Positions 54,926-64,000 of a stretch of 64,000 nt of DNA are shown here, piece after piece (positions within the stretch are counted from its first letter, which is position 1; every line of letters starts with the position of its first letter). The notes beneath the pieces are model-generated. The model was not told where the DNA came from. It was given only the letters and a program-made list of their open reading frames with translations, and searched no databases. Origin of the DNA: Cordylochernes scorpioides (taxonomy: Eukaryota > Arthropoda > Arachnida > Pseudoscorpiones > Chernetidae); contig CP092869.1 of assembly GCA_030710605.1 (NCBI GenBank), positions 13,957,295 through 14,021,294 of the forward strand, read 5' to 3'. A program made the translations under genes and the position numbers.

Positions 54926-55370
54926 AAGCAAAAAGAATAATTAAAAAGCATTTTTAATTATTGTAATTAATATCTTTAATGTATAGTACATTTTACACTA
55001 ATAGGTATGTGGAGATTAACGTGAAGGGGGATCAGAGAGTGACAACATATCTAATATTGGATGGTTTCAACAGCCTCTTACGCTGCCAAGATAAACTATG
55101 ATAAAAACAAACACAAGTTATGAAAACATCCCACAGAAAAACACACTTAGCTCTTGTTTTGCAGCTAAGATTTTCAAGGTTATTTAGCAATAACTCTTCA
55201 AAGCGCCTTTAGTTAAGACATTTCAGTCTTCTTCCAACAACATCAGCTCTTTTTACCTATCATAGAGACTTATGGACAATTTTCTTGAATGGTAGTCTCA
55301 AGACAGGACTTGTATTCTAACCCTACCAAGATTATGATGCATTAGCGCGCCACCTGTTTTGAAAATTTGA
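54926..55370. other. Stretch without a supported gene
   Basis: No recognised repeat or domain. The end (GATGCATTAGCGCGCCACCT) resembles 63362-63385. Confidence 0.4.
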
Positions 55371-55374
55371 AACT

Positions 55375-55725
55375 AGGCAGTAGAAATTGTTTTATTTTTA
55401 AAAAGAAGAGCTAGGCCCTCCCATTAATTTTTCCATTGCAGTAAGGGCACTAGAAATTATTTTATTTTTAAAAAGAAGAGCCAGGCCCTCCCATTAATTT
55501 TTCCTTTGCAGTAAGGACAGTAGAAATTGTTTTATTTTTAAAAAGAAGAGCCAGGCCCTCCCATTAATTTTTCCATTGCAGTAAGGGCACTAGAAATTGT
55601 TTTATTTTTAAAAAGAAGAGCCAGGCCCTCCCATTAATTTTTCCATTGCAGTAAGGACAGTAGAAATTGTTTAATTTTTAAAAAGAAGAGCCAGGCCCTC
55701 CCATTGCAGTGTTTTATTTTTAAAA
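55375..55725. repeat. About 70-bp tandem repeat, five units
   Basis: TAGAAATTGTTTTATTTTTA, AAAAGAAGAGCCAGGCCCTC and CCATTAATTTTTCCATTGCA then GTAAGG(G/A)CA. The words relate it to the CTTACTG/GGACAGTAG module. Confidence 0.9.
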
Positions 55726-55869
55726 AGAATCATACGCGTCTATAATAGTCTCAAATTTTCCTACCATGATTGTAAATTTGATCTATAAATTTCCATGACC
55801 TTGTATAATTATACAATGGGATAATAATAAAAAGAATCTCAAAGGATATACAAAAATTATATGCAAATA

Positions 55870-56590
55870 AAGATAACTATATTTATATGCACACATATGA
55901 TATAGAATTTCAATTGCCATCTATCGATAAAATGTGTAACAAATAAATTTACCTTCCATAGTAAACACAGGGTATATCCCAATCCAATACAATAGTAGAG
56001 CGGTCTAGAGATTAATTTGGCGAAACCGCTGAGAGGGTTCACTATTGATAACCCAAGCCCTCTCATTCAATAACTTCTATCATTGCAGTAAGGTCTGTAG
56101 AGATAATATTTAATGATATTATTGAAAATAAACACATTGCCATTCATTCAATAACTTATATCATTGCAGTAAGGTCTGTAGAGATAATATTTGATGGTAT
56201 TATTGAAAAAAAAAAACACATTGCCACTCATTCAATAACTTATATCATTGCAGTAAGGTCTGTAGAGATAATATTTGATGATATTATTGAAAAGAAACAC
56301 ATTGCCACTCATTCAATAACTTATATCATTGCAGTGAGGTCTGTAGAGATAATATTTGATGATATTATTGAAAAGAAACACATTGCCACTCATTCAACAA
56401 CTTATATCATTGCAGTAAGGTCTGTAGAGATAATATTTGATGATATTATTGAAAAGAAACACATTGCCACTCATTCAATAACTTATATGATTGCAGTAAG
56501 GTCTGTAGAGATAATATTTGATGATATTATTGAAAAGAAACATATTGCCAGTATATTTATTTGTTTAACAAACATATGATATGAATACAC
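55870..56590. repeat. 80-bp tandem array inside a foldback
   Basis: Six units carry GGTCTGTAGAGATAATATTT, GATGATATTATTGAAAAG and AACACATTGCCACTCATTC. Flanking arms near 55890-55960 (ATTGCCATCTATCGATAAAA, TTTACC) and 56540-56580 are weakly inverse. The unit contains the arm sequence of the foldback at 35325. Confidence 0.82.
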
Positions 56591-57340
56591 AAAGCCCTAT
56601 AGGTTAATTATATTGTCGCGGAGATAAATAAAGCAAGGGCAAATTTGGGGATAATTAATTTATTATAAAGGTGGGTATTTACCTTTTATTAGAACTTGAA
56701 ACTCTTCCGGTGTGCAACTTAACGTCAAACCTGTAGAAGGGCGTTTGCCCGAAAGCTCGTAACGTTTCCAAATAAAAGATCCTTATCTTCCATTTAATGA
56801 TACGTTTATTCTTAATTTACCTTTTAGTTCTCCAATAAAATTATATACAAGAGGTATTTATAGGGAGAACAACTTATCCCCAGGGAAAAATAATAATAAT
56901 GAGAGTGGTCAGCCACCGTCCCGTTTTCTTTATTTGCCGATAAGATTCCGAGAACCCCTCACACCTGTGGTCCCCCCCGGAGTCCAGTGATGATTGACAG
57001 GTGTCCCATGGAGCTTCTTGTGACCGGAGTTGCAGAGCTACTTGACAATATTTTCAGTAAAAGATATCTAGAATATCACGAATTTGGTAAAACTTGTCAC
57101 ACAAATGTAGGCCCTATATCTATAGTGGATTGTACAGCATGGCTACGATAGATGAGTTAGCTAATCAGTAGTAATTCGATAGAAGCACGGCTAGACTACA
57201 AGACACATAATGCTTAGCCTTCCTAACTCTATGATACTCATTGCAGAATTTGTTTCACTCGTAAAACTACACATACTACAATCTGAAAAAAACAATAGAA
57301 AAAAATAGGTTAGGTGTTGATATAAAAAATTTAAAAAAAG
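56591..57340. other. Stretch with one hairpin motif, no gene
   Basis: Apart from the motif at 56731 there is a GC-richer patch at 56900-57050 (CCGTCCCGTTTTC, TCCCCCCCGG-like). No ORF is supported. Confidence 0.4.
56731..56760 (+). ncRNA. Hammerhead-like hairpin motif
   Basis: CTGTAGAAG, the hairpin GGGC-GTTT-GCCC, then GAAAGCTCG, followed by AATAAAAGATCC. Compared with 35236 the last stem pair has changed from T-A to C-G on both sides, a compensatory change. Confidence 0.35.
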
Positions 57341-57344
57341 GCAT

Positions 57345-57515
57345 ATCCTGACCGTGGATGGCTTTTCTTGATTTATCAAGAAATTAGGTTGGTCAAATAT
57401 CAGTTAACAGGCTAAATAAATGTTTAGTTGATTTCTGTTCCACTAGATGGCGCTCTGCCATCTGAAAAGCACATGTGCTCTTGGTCAGGATATGCCTTTT
57501 TAATTTTTTATACTA
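57345..57515 (+). mobile_element. SINE family 2, 3' part
   Basis: GTGGATGGCTTTTCTTGATT, TATCAAGAAATTAGGTTGG, CACTAGATGGCGCTCTGCC and GGTCAGGATATGCC. Confidence 0.78.
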
Positions 57516-57559
57516 CAATCTTACATAGAACTACATACTTAAGGTATTTGCATATTAGC

Positions 57560-57592
57560 CTGTGGAAGGACGTTATTATCCGAAAGCTCGCA
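57560..57592 (+). ncRNA. Hammerhead-like hairpin motif
   Basis: CCTGTGGAAG, then GGA-CGTTATTA-TCC, then GAAAGCTCG. The stem is kept with a different pair (A-T), the third stem version in the window. Confidence 0.33.
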
Positions 57593-57649
57593 GCTTTTTA
57601 AACAAAGAAACCCGCCGCGTTTACCTTTGGTCTCTTCTAGCAATGATAT

Positions 57650-58300
57650 CCTGATATTTATTCGATTGTAGTTCCAGACTACGTAGAAACATCACAGACA
57701 TTAGCTGATCTAACTCTATTACACCCATTATTATAGCAAGCTTTGTTATAAATGAATTCATCAGTAAAACTTCTAGAACACTTCCAGACAACGTAGAAAC
57801 ATCACTTAGCTGATCTAACTCTATTACACCCATTGTTACAGCAAGCTTTGTTATAAATGAATTCATCAGTAAAACTTCTAGAACACTTCCAGACTACGTA
57901 CAAACATCACAGACATCAGCTGACCTAACTCTATTACACCCATTGTTACAGCAAGCTTTGTTATAAATGAATCCATCAGTAAAACTTCTAGAACACTTCG
58001 AGACTGCATAGAAACATCACTTAGCTGACCTAACTCTATTAAACCCAAGTGATGTTTCCATGCAGTCTGGAAGTGTTCTAGAAGTTTTACTGATGAATTC
58101 ATTCATAACAAAGCTTGCTGTAACAATGGGTGTAATAGAGTTAGGTCAGCTAAGGGATGTTTCTACGTAGTCTGGAAGTGTTCTAGAAGTTTTACTGATG
58201 AATTCATAACAAAGCTTATAACAAAATTCCGCTGTAACAATGGGTGTAATAGAATTAGAAGTTCATCAGTAAAACTTCTAGAACTACACACTTCCATACT
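57650..58300. repeat. About 120-bp units, direct then inverted
   Basis: Three direct units (57670-58020) with TAACTCTATTACACCCATTG, TTACAGCAAGCTTTGTTATA and AAAACTTCTAGAACACTTCC are followed by two inverted ones (58045-58260), making a foldback. Minus-strand frames in this region are repeat-encoded. Confidence 0.85.
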
Positions 58301-58659
58301 GTGTAGAAACATTACTGATCTAAATATAGTCTCATGTCGTAGTTTAGATTCTCTAAAGGAGTTTGCTAATCAACAGAAGTTCTAGAAAAGCATGGCTAGA
58401 CTATATGGAAGAGTTGCTGTGGTTTATTTGTAGCCAGCATTGTGCCTCTCCATGTCAACGTTCCCGGAAGACATCGTCTATATTTGGACGCTCTGTCGTC
58501 TTACGTCGCTCTTTCTTAATTGCTAGATATTAGGAATTCTTACCTCTCGTGAAGACATTGTTGATTGGTCTGGATCTTTTCTCTAATTCTTATTATTGAT
58601 TTCTCATTTCGAGACATTAGGTAATACTATCATGGAGATTTTAACACGTATAGTGATAG

Positions 58660-58800
58660 GGTTGTTAATAAAGACAACGATATCGGTTTTGCTCTTCATT
58701 GGAAAATGGGTGCCGTTGCCACGTCAGTCACCTTGGACCAGAATTTGGTCAAATATTCCAAGGGCCCAGGGGGGATTGGTATGGTCGGACTTCGCCGTAT
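58660..58800. repeat. Dispersed block also at 50440-50580
   Basis: GATATCGGTTTTGCTCTTCA, GAAAATGGGTGCCGTTGCC, CCAGAATTTGGTCAAATATT and CCAAGGGCCCAGGG. Confidence 0.6.
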
Positions 58801-58969
58801 GTAAGACTAAAGGTCTTTTTTATTATTATGGTAGGTATTTAGTGAGTGTTTTTACTGTAAGTGTACCTCATATTTATATAGAATACATACCTCATAAGAA
58901 AGCAGTTCGACTTTTGCACTTATAAATGTGTCACGTCTCTCCGCGTTTGTTTACTTACATTCTAAGTAG

Positions 58970-60310
58970 CTTTTCCCAAATTCTGGGAAACAGTATAGAC
59001 AATAGACGTAACACAGATGATGGATCCAACTTGAAGACATTGACAATTAAATTAATTTTATTGATATCTTGTCAATACATGTAAAAGTGCACTGTCTGCA
59101 CTATATTAGAAGCTATATATAAAACTTGAAGAAATGTCGATGTTAATATCAATTTTCTGTAGATAACAGTTATGTTTACTTCTGTATCTGGGAGAATCCT
59201 GTATGGGATGTGTGTCTCTAATAAAAGATTTTAGCTGTTGCTGTATTCGGAGTTGTCAAAACATCACAGTCAATAGGGGCAACACAGATGATGGATCCAA
59301 AACTTGAAGAAATGTTGATTTTAATCTCCACTTTCTATAGATAACTGTTATGTTTACTTCTGTATCTGGGAGAATCCTGTATGGGACGTGTGTCTCTAAT
59401 AAAGGATTTTAGCTGTTGTATTCGGAGTTGTCAAAACAGCACAGACAATAGGTGCAACACAGATGATGGATCCAAAACTTGAAGAAAAGTCGATTTTAAT
59501 CTCCACTTTCTGTAGATAACTGTTATGTTTACTTCTGTATCTGGGAGAATCCTGTATGGGACGTGTGTCTCTAATAAAGGATTTTAGCTGTTGCTGTTGT
59601 ATTCTGAGTTGTCAAAACAGCACAGACAATAGGTGTAACACAGATGATGGATCCAAAACTTGAAGAAAGGTCAATTATAATCTCAACTTTCTGTAGATAA
59701 CTGTTATGTTTACTTCTGTATCTGTGAGAATCCTGTATGGGACGTGTGTCTCTAATAAAGGATTTTTTCTGTTGTTGTATTCTGAGTTGTCAAAACATCA
59801 CAGACAATAGGCGTAATACAGATGATAGATCCAAAACTTGAAGAAAGGTCTATATTAATCTACACTTTCTGTAGATAACTGTTATGTTTACTTCTGTATC
59901 TGGGAGAATCCTGTATGGGATGTGTGTCTCTAATAAAAGATTTTAGCTGTTGTATTCGGAGTTGTCAAAACAGCACAGACAATAAGCGTAACACAGATGA
60001 TGGATCCAAAACTTGAAGAAATGTCGATTTTAATCTCAACTTTCTTTAGATAACTTCTATGTTTACCCATCTAGGACAGGGGTCGGTAATCTTTTGAGTA
60101 CGAAGATTCAAAAATTACAACTAGAAAAATATCAGAGTTCTTAAAGAGACACAGCATTTTTTTCTTGCCAACAATAGTACTCACATAAATAATATTTACA
60201 TATGGAACTATATAAAGAGCTTCACATCCAAAGAGTCGCATGTAGCTCACGAGCCGCATTTTGCCGACTCCTGATGTAGGATAATCCAGTATGGGACGAA
60301 TAAAGGATTG
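58970..60310 (+). repeat. About 178-bp tandem repeat, six units
   Basis: TTATGTTTACTTCTGTATCT recurs at about 59170, 59349, 59527, 59706 and 59884. A sixth unit is split by the hAT MITE at 60077. Each unit ends GAATCCTGTATGGGACGTGT then TCTCTAATAAAGGATTTTAG and (CTGTTG)n, which resembles the LINE tails at 388 and 15135 (GAATCCTGTATAGGGTCAGT, AATAAAGGC). Confidence 0.88.
60077..60273. mobile_element. hAT-type MITE inside the 178-bp array
   Basis: CAGGGGTCGGTAATCTTTTG and the inverse TTTGCCGACTCCTG are the tips, with 8-bp duplications ATCTAGGA and ATGTAGGA. It is a sister of 10335-10533 and interrupts the last array unit. Confidence 0.88.
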
Positions 60311-61124
60311 TTGTTGATGGTTACTTACTGATGAGGTTGGACTTTTGGTATTGATTTATAGATGACTTCTGGGGATATTCCAGTAGCTTAAAAACGATGA
60401 GCTGCCAGCCCATACCCATGGAAGGTCATTCTTGGACTTAAACAACACTTACGTAAGTCTCTGCTCTATTCTTAGCCTTTTCCCACCCACGTAATCCCGA
60501 GATTTTCCAGTAACTTTTTCCACTCATTTACTCTCTGCTATCTTTTTTTGTGACTTGCCAAGCTTTCGTATTATTTTACGTTATGTATTTTAAGGTTTCC
60601 TCCCCTTTCTTTTTTTCATTTTTGTAATTGCTTCTTGCTATTTCCATCAGAAATGTATTTTTTTCCATGAATTTGTTTTGTATTTCTAAAAATAAACTTG
60701 TAATTTAAACTATATTGGTCTTATTTTGGATGGTATTCTAGCTAAGGGCTAACCACAGAATGTTTTGAAACTTTAGCTAGAGGAAGGAAGTCTTTTTAAA
60801 AATGATTTTGGAGTCTCTTTTTCTGTTCTTTTGCTTGCTATTAATATTTCCCTTGAATGTTTCAGCATGTATCTTCTGCTTTATTCTATTTTGATATTAA
60901 AAGAAGATATAAGGGAATTCTCAAATATTCTCAATCAACTTAGGGATATCCGTCGCTGACTTTTTCTTGTATAAATATATAAAATAAATAGCTATTTCTA
61001 TACATATACCTTATACTCCATTGAATAGAAGGGAAATATAGTTTTTAAGAAAGAAATTCTTTGTAATACACTCATGAACAAACCTTAAGTGGGAATTCTT
61101 TGATGTCGCTTATCGATTGTTTTT
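60311..61124. other. Stretch without a supported gene
   Basis: T-rich and AT-rich with no known domain. Confidence 0.45.
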
Positions 61125-61290
61125 ATAAAGGAGACATAGGAATTTTGTTCACACTTGGTTATCTCGTGTGTCTTATTCAATAAAGGTCACTGTAATATCT
61201 TTCAGAGTTATTGTCTGAATCCAGATATACATGGTAAAATGTAAAATTTCCTTAAGTTTTGTCTATGAATATATTTATTAACATTTGAAG
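61125..61290. repeat. Single unit of the 43.4-kb repeat
   Basis: GGAATTTTGTTCACACTTGG, TTATCTCGTGTGTCTTATTC and AATAAAGGTCACTG match the units at 43400-44010. Confidence 0.8.
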
Positions 61291-61294
61291 ATGT

Positions 61295-61590
61295 ATCGAA
61301 AATGAAGAACCGTGTAACTGCAATTACCCGGGTATCTGATAAACTTGGATTACACAGAAGCACTGAGAGATGTGTAGTTTCCTCCCAAATTTAGAGTAAG
61401 TCAGGATGGCCTACACCACCCAAGTTGGCCAAATACCCGTGAAATGAAGAACCGTCTCACTGTAATGTACCTGATAGACTTGGATTGCACAGAAGCACTG
61501 AGATATAAAAAAGTGTAGTTTCCTCCCAAATGTAGAGTAAGTCAGGACGGCCTACACCACCCAGGTTGGCCAAAAACCCGTCCATCCTCG
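61295..61590. repeat. About 140-bp tandem repeat, two units
   Basis: AATGAAGAACCGTG, GATTACACAGAAGCACTGAG, TAGTTTCCTCCCAAAT and GGCCTACACCACCCA occur twice in a row. Confidence 0.85.
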
Positions 61591-61699
61591 CATCCAGACA
61601 AAAGAGGCGACAGTAATGGTACCGTACCCCACAATTAACACGCTGCCGATGGCACAAAAACCTTCATTTTCCCCTGGGAACATGATACTTCTTTCTACC

Positions 61700-62060
61700 C
61701 TTGTTGGCGGCTCCAGTAGATACTGAAGTGGTTGATCTCATGTTGACTCGGATACTGTGCAACGATATCTGTTTACAATTTCTTCAATCTTTTGTTTTTG
61801 AATCGTGCTCGCATCACTGCTAAAGTTCGTACTTTGTACCCTGGTAGATACTAAATTGGTAGGTGACATGTTGACTCGGATACTGTACGACGATATCTAC
61901 GTACAATATATTCAGTCTTTTGTTTTTGAATCGTGCTCGCGTCACAGCTAAAGTTCGTACTTTGTACCCTGGTAGATACTGAATTGGTAGGTGACATGTT
62001 GTCTCGAATACTGTGCGACAATATCTGTTTACAATTTCTTCAGTATTTTTTTTCTTAAAT
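61700..62060. repeat. About 126-bp tandem repeat, three units
   Basis: AAGTTCGTACTTTGTACCCT, GGTAGATACTGAATTGGTAG and TTTGTTTTTGAATCGTGCTC recur three times. A fourth partial unit follows the dispersed block at about 62455-62495. Confidence 0.82.
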
Positions 62061-62079
62061 GGCACTCGATTAGTTTCTT

Positions 62080-62425
62080 CTTCTTCTTCTTTCTTATCTC
62101 CACTCAATCATATTAGGGTATCAAGCTTGTAAAGTTGACAACCATCATGATTGGGTGAAGTAAAATGCGTCTGCCTTTGTCGTTAAGACTGGGAGCACTA
62201 CTCAGTGGCAGGCCACTGACTTAACTCCAAAAGAAATGGCCGTCTCTGACATGAGGAACAGACACCATGTGCAGCCGCTCCTAACATGGAGTAGAAAGGC
62301 TGCTCATCCTGTATCCCTGGATTAGGAGCCCTTACAGGGTACTATCAGCATGGCCAGCTGACCCCAGGTTTTTTAGTGAGCTTGTTACTGCTCCCCCTCC
62401 TCCTTTTTCATCCGGGCTTGGGACC
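62080..62425. repeat. Dispersed block with CTTCTTTCTTATCTCCACTC
   Basis: This is the third long copy of the block at 8250. It is inserted within the 126-bp repeat, since repeat words occur on both sides. It ends TCCGGGCTTGGGACCGGC. Confidence 0.72.
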
Positions 62426-62529
62426 GGCAAAGGCGGAGTTTACTCGATTAGTAGTTCGCATCACTGCTAAAGTTCGTACTTTATACCTGGTAGTCCAGGG
62501 TTCTCTCACATATACTTTAATATCTATAA

Positions 62530-62700
62530 AGGTCACCTCTCCCATCAAAATAGACGCTGAAACTAAGCGTCATCTATTGACCGTCGACGAAAACTAGCGA
62601 ACTCGGTTCAATGACAAAGCCACAACATTAACTTTGGCAAATAGAGAAACGTTAACCTGGAGACCATGATTTCGGACTATTGTCCCTTGTCAGTCCAGGG
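62530..62700 (+). repeat. Dispersed block, inverse of 31205-31385
   Basis: CATCAAAATAGACGCTG, GACAAAGCCACAACATTAAC, TTGGCAAATAGAG, ACCTGGAGACCATGATTTCG and GAC. No frame is supported. Confidence 0.6.
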
Positions 62701-63435
62701 TGGGCTTTGATTCCATGAAATACACACGGAATCAAATGAAATCTTCAGTATTTTACAAAGAGGTGTGTTAGCACGTTTTCTTTGAACTTCTTCTAGAAAG
62801 AACGAGCTGACTCACTTCGATTCAATTCGATTTATTTCAAACAACAAAAAAGAATTACACTAAGATGTAATGCGATTTAGTTGTATTCATAACATAAAAG
62901 AAAAAAGAGCTTATATTAACATAAAAAAAAAGACAGAAGAAGAAGAAAAAAACAATAAAAAGAATGATGATAAGTAACAATAAAATTCTATGAATATGAA
63001 TTATAATTAATTAATAAAATACAATAATAATAATAATAATAATAATAAAACCTAACAAGGCGTTTAGATGGTAAAGTTGCGAGGTCAATTCTATGGCAAA
63101 AATATAGATGGAAAGTTTTGTCTGTAAAAATAAAGGTTATCTCTCTCCTGTCAAAATAGAACTCCCTATCTCAACTTGAATATTTGTACAATCCGCTGGA
63201 TTCATTCCTTCTGTCCTTCCTACCTGAATGATACCCGATTTATAATACTTAGCATACATTCCTGCTATAATCAAATTTTGTACCTTGTGTATGTAAACTT
63301 TTTACTATTATATCTACATATTAAATAAAATATCCGACATTTAATGAAGATATTCAATAATACGATACACTAGCGTGCCATCTGGTATGAAAATTAGAAA
63401 CTATTTTAGACCTGTATAAGATTATTTTTGAAATT
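62701..63435. other. A-rich stretch without a supported gene
   Basis: It contains an (AAT)n tract at about 63022-63047 and A-rich runs. The end has ACACTAGCGTGCCATCTGG, similar to 55335. Confidence 0.5.
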
Positions 63436-63439
63436 AAAC

Positions 63440-63660
63440 AATTTCTATTGAGAGAGTTCTAGGAGAGACAGTGGGTTATAATTTCTTAATCCTGATTTGT
63501 GTTGGTTTATACGATCTTTAAGTGGTTTGCTGGTTTCACCTATATAATTGGCTTGTAAAATTGTTACAAAGAATTTTGTAAATTACGTTGATTTTGTTTT
63601 CAATTTTGTTAATTTGCTTAGTGTCTGGATGGCGTAGGGTCTTTTTAAAATGTAAAGATG
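63440..63660 (-). pseudogene. Penelope-like element GIY-YIG endonuclease relic
   Basis: Penelope-like retroelements join a reverse transcriptase to a C-terminal GIY-YIG endonuclease. The minus strand reads NYIGETSKPLKDRINQHKSG then LRNYNPL, the second half of the YIG motif (YIGET) and the R...H helix that carries the catalytic Arg. Just upstream in another phase is FKKTLRHPDTKQI with VIYKILCNNF, which fits the segment before the domain after one frameshift. The reverse transcriptase is outside or lost. Stops follow soon after NPL. Confidence 0.75.
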
Positions 63661-63735
63661 ATTGATAGGTAGTTATGATGTTAGGACTCTAGCGATGCGT
63701 TCAGAGCCATAGCTGTATGGGAGGGAGCAGTAAAG

Positions 63736-63990
63736 CTATTTTTGATTGATCAGGGGCGTATTGCATAGCTGTACATAGAGTCTATCTCCTGGAGTGTGCG
63801 GGGATCGACGTCCCACTTGGTGGGACACCGGCGGCCAATCGGGCGCTAATTGATACGCCGCCGTTCCGCGCGACTGACCGCTGCAGAGATCCGGTGGCAT
63901 TGTGTCGGCTGGCACTGATGGAAGGACCATGTTTGTCTGCGTCTCGGGATTTCTCCTCAGGTGGGTGATTTCTTCTGTAGGATGGGTAGG
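63736..63990 (-). other. GC-rich patch with an unrecognised frame
   Basis: It is strikingly GC-rich against the rest of the window (GGCGGCCAATCGGGCGC, GCCGCCGTTCCGCGCGAC). A 64-codon minus-strand frame (VLPSVPADTMPPDLCS...) has no recognised domain. It continues toward the window edge and may be part of an unidentified retroelement. Confidence 0.3.
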
Positions 63991-64000
63991 TCCTCGTTTT

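Overview
The window is animal nuclear DNA, AT-rich and made almost entirely of repeats. The evidence is metazoan-type U6, 5S and tRNA-Phe relics, non-LTR retrotransposons (LINEs), Tc1/mariner, pogo-like and hAT elements, a Penelope-like GIY-YIG relic and tRNA-derived SINEs. Codon use and spacing show no bacterial operon, CRISPR or phage logic. An arthropod, perhaps a chelicerate, is my guess, but the sequence alone does not settle it. I found no intact host gene with confidence. Nearly every long open frame is a transposon relic or a by-product of a tandem repeat.

Layout. Bases 1-10103 (copy A) and about 14738-30000 (copy B) are two versions of one segment in the same orientation. They are nearly identical in places but differ by insertions, indels and tandem-array lengths. 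Copy A ends in a 100-base run of N, so the pair may be a true segmental duplication or two haplotypes joined by scaffolding. Between them (10204-14738) lie a 5S rRNA relic, a hAT MITE, LINE fragments and a tRNA-like sequence. After copy B come several satellites: a 38-bp array related to the U6 snRNA core (31.65-33.4 kb), a 22/31-bp array with higher-order structure (37.1-39.8 kb), a 65-bp array (40.5-42.44 kb) and a pyrimidine-rich ACATATCC array (44.96-45.6 kb). At 47.69-52.80 kb is a 5.1-kb DNA transposon with about 420-bp terminal inverted repeats. It carries a decayed mariner-type transposase and an inserted antisense LINE (endonuclease plus reverse transcriptase). The last 11 kb holds a possible LTR, short tandem arrays, foldback repeats, a second hAT MITE and a Penelope-like GIY-YIG endonuclease relic.

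How the parts relate. The A/B pair acts as an internal control: it gives filled and empty sites for a U6 retro-insert, two pogo-like MITEs and a mariner-type MITE that itself received a LINE. Two related LINE families have their 3' ends amplified into tandem arrays. Small structural-RNA pieces (U6, tRNA-Phe, 5S) have repeatedly been turned into repeats. The most unusual items are the U6-like satellite and a dispersed hairpin motif (CTGTNGAAG, hairpin, GAAAGCT), found partly inside foldbacks, that looks like a hammerhead-ribozyme relic and shows compensatory stem changes.
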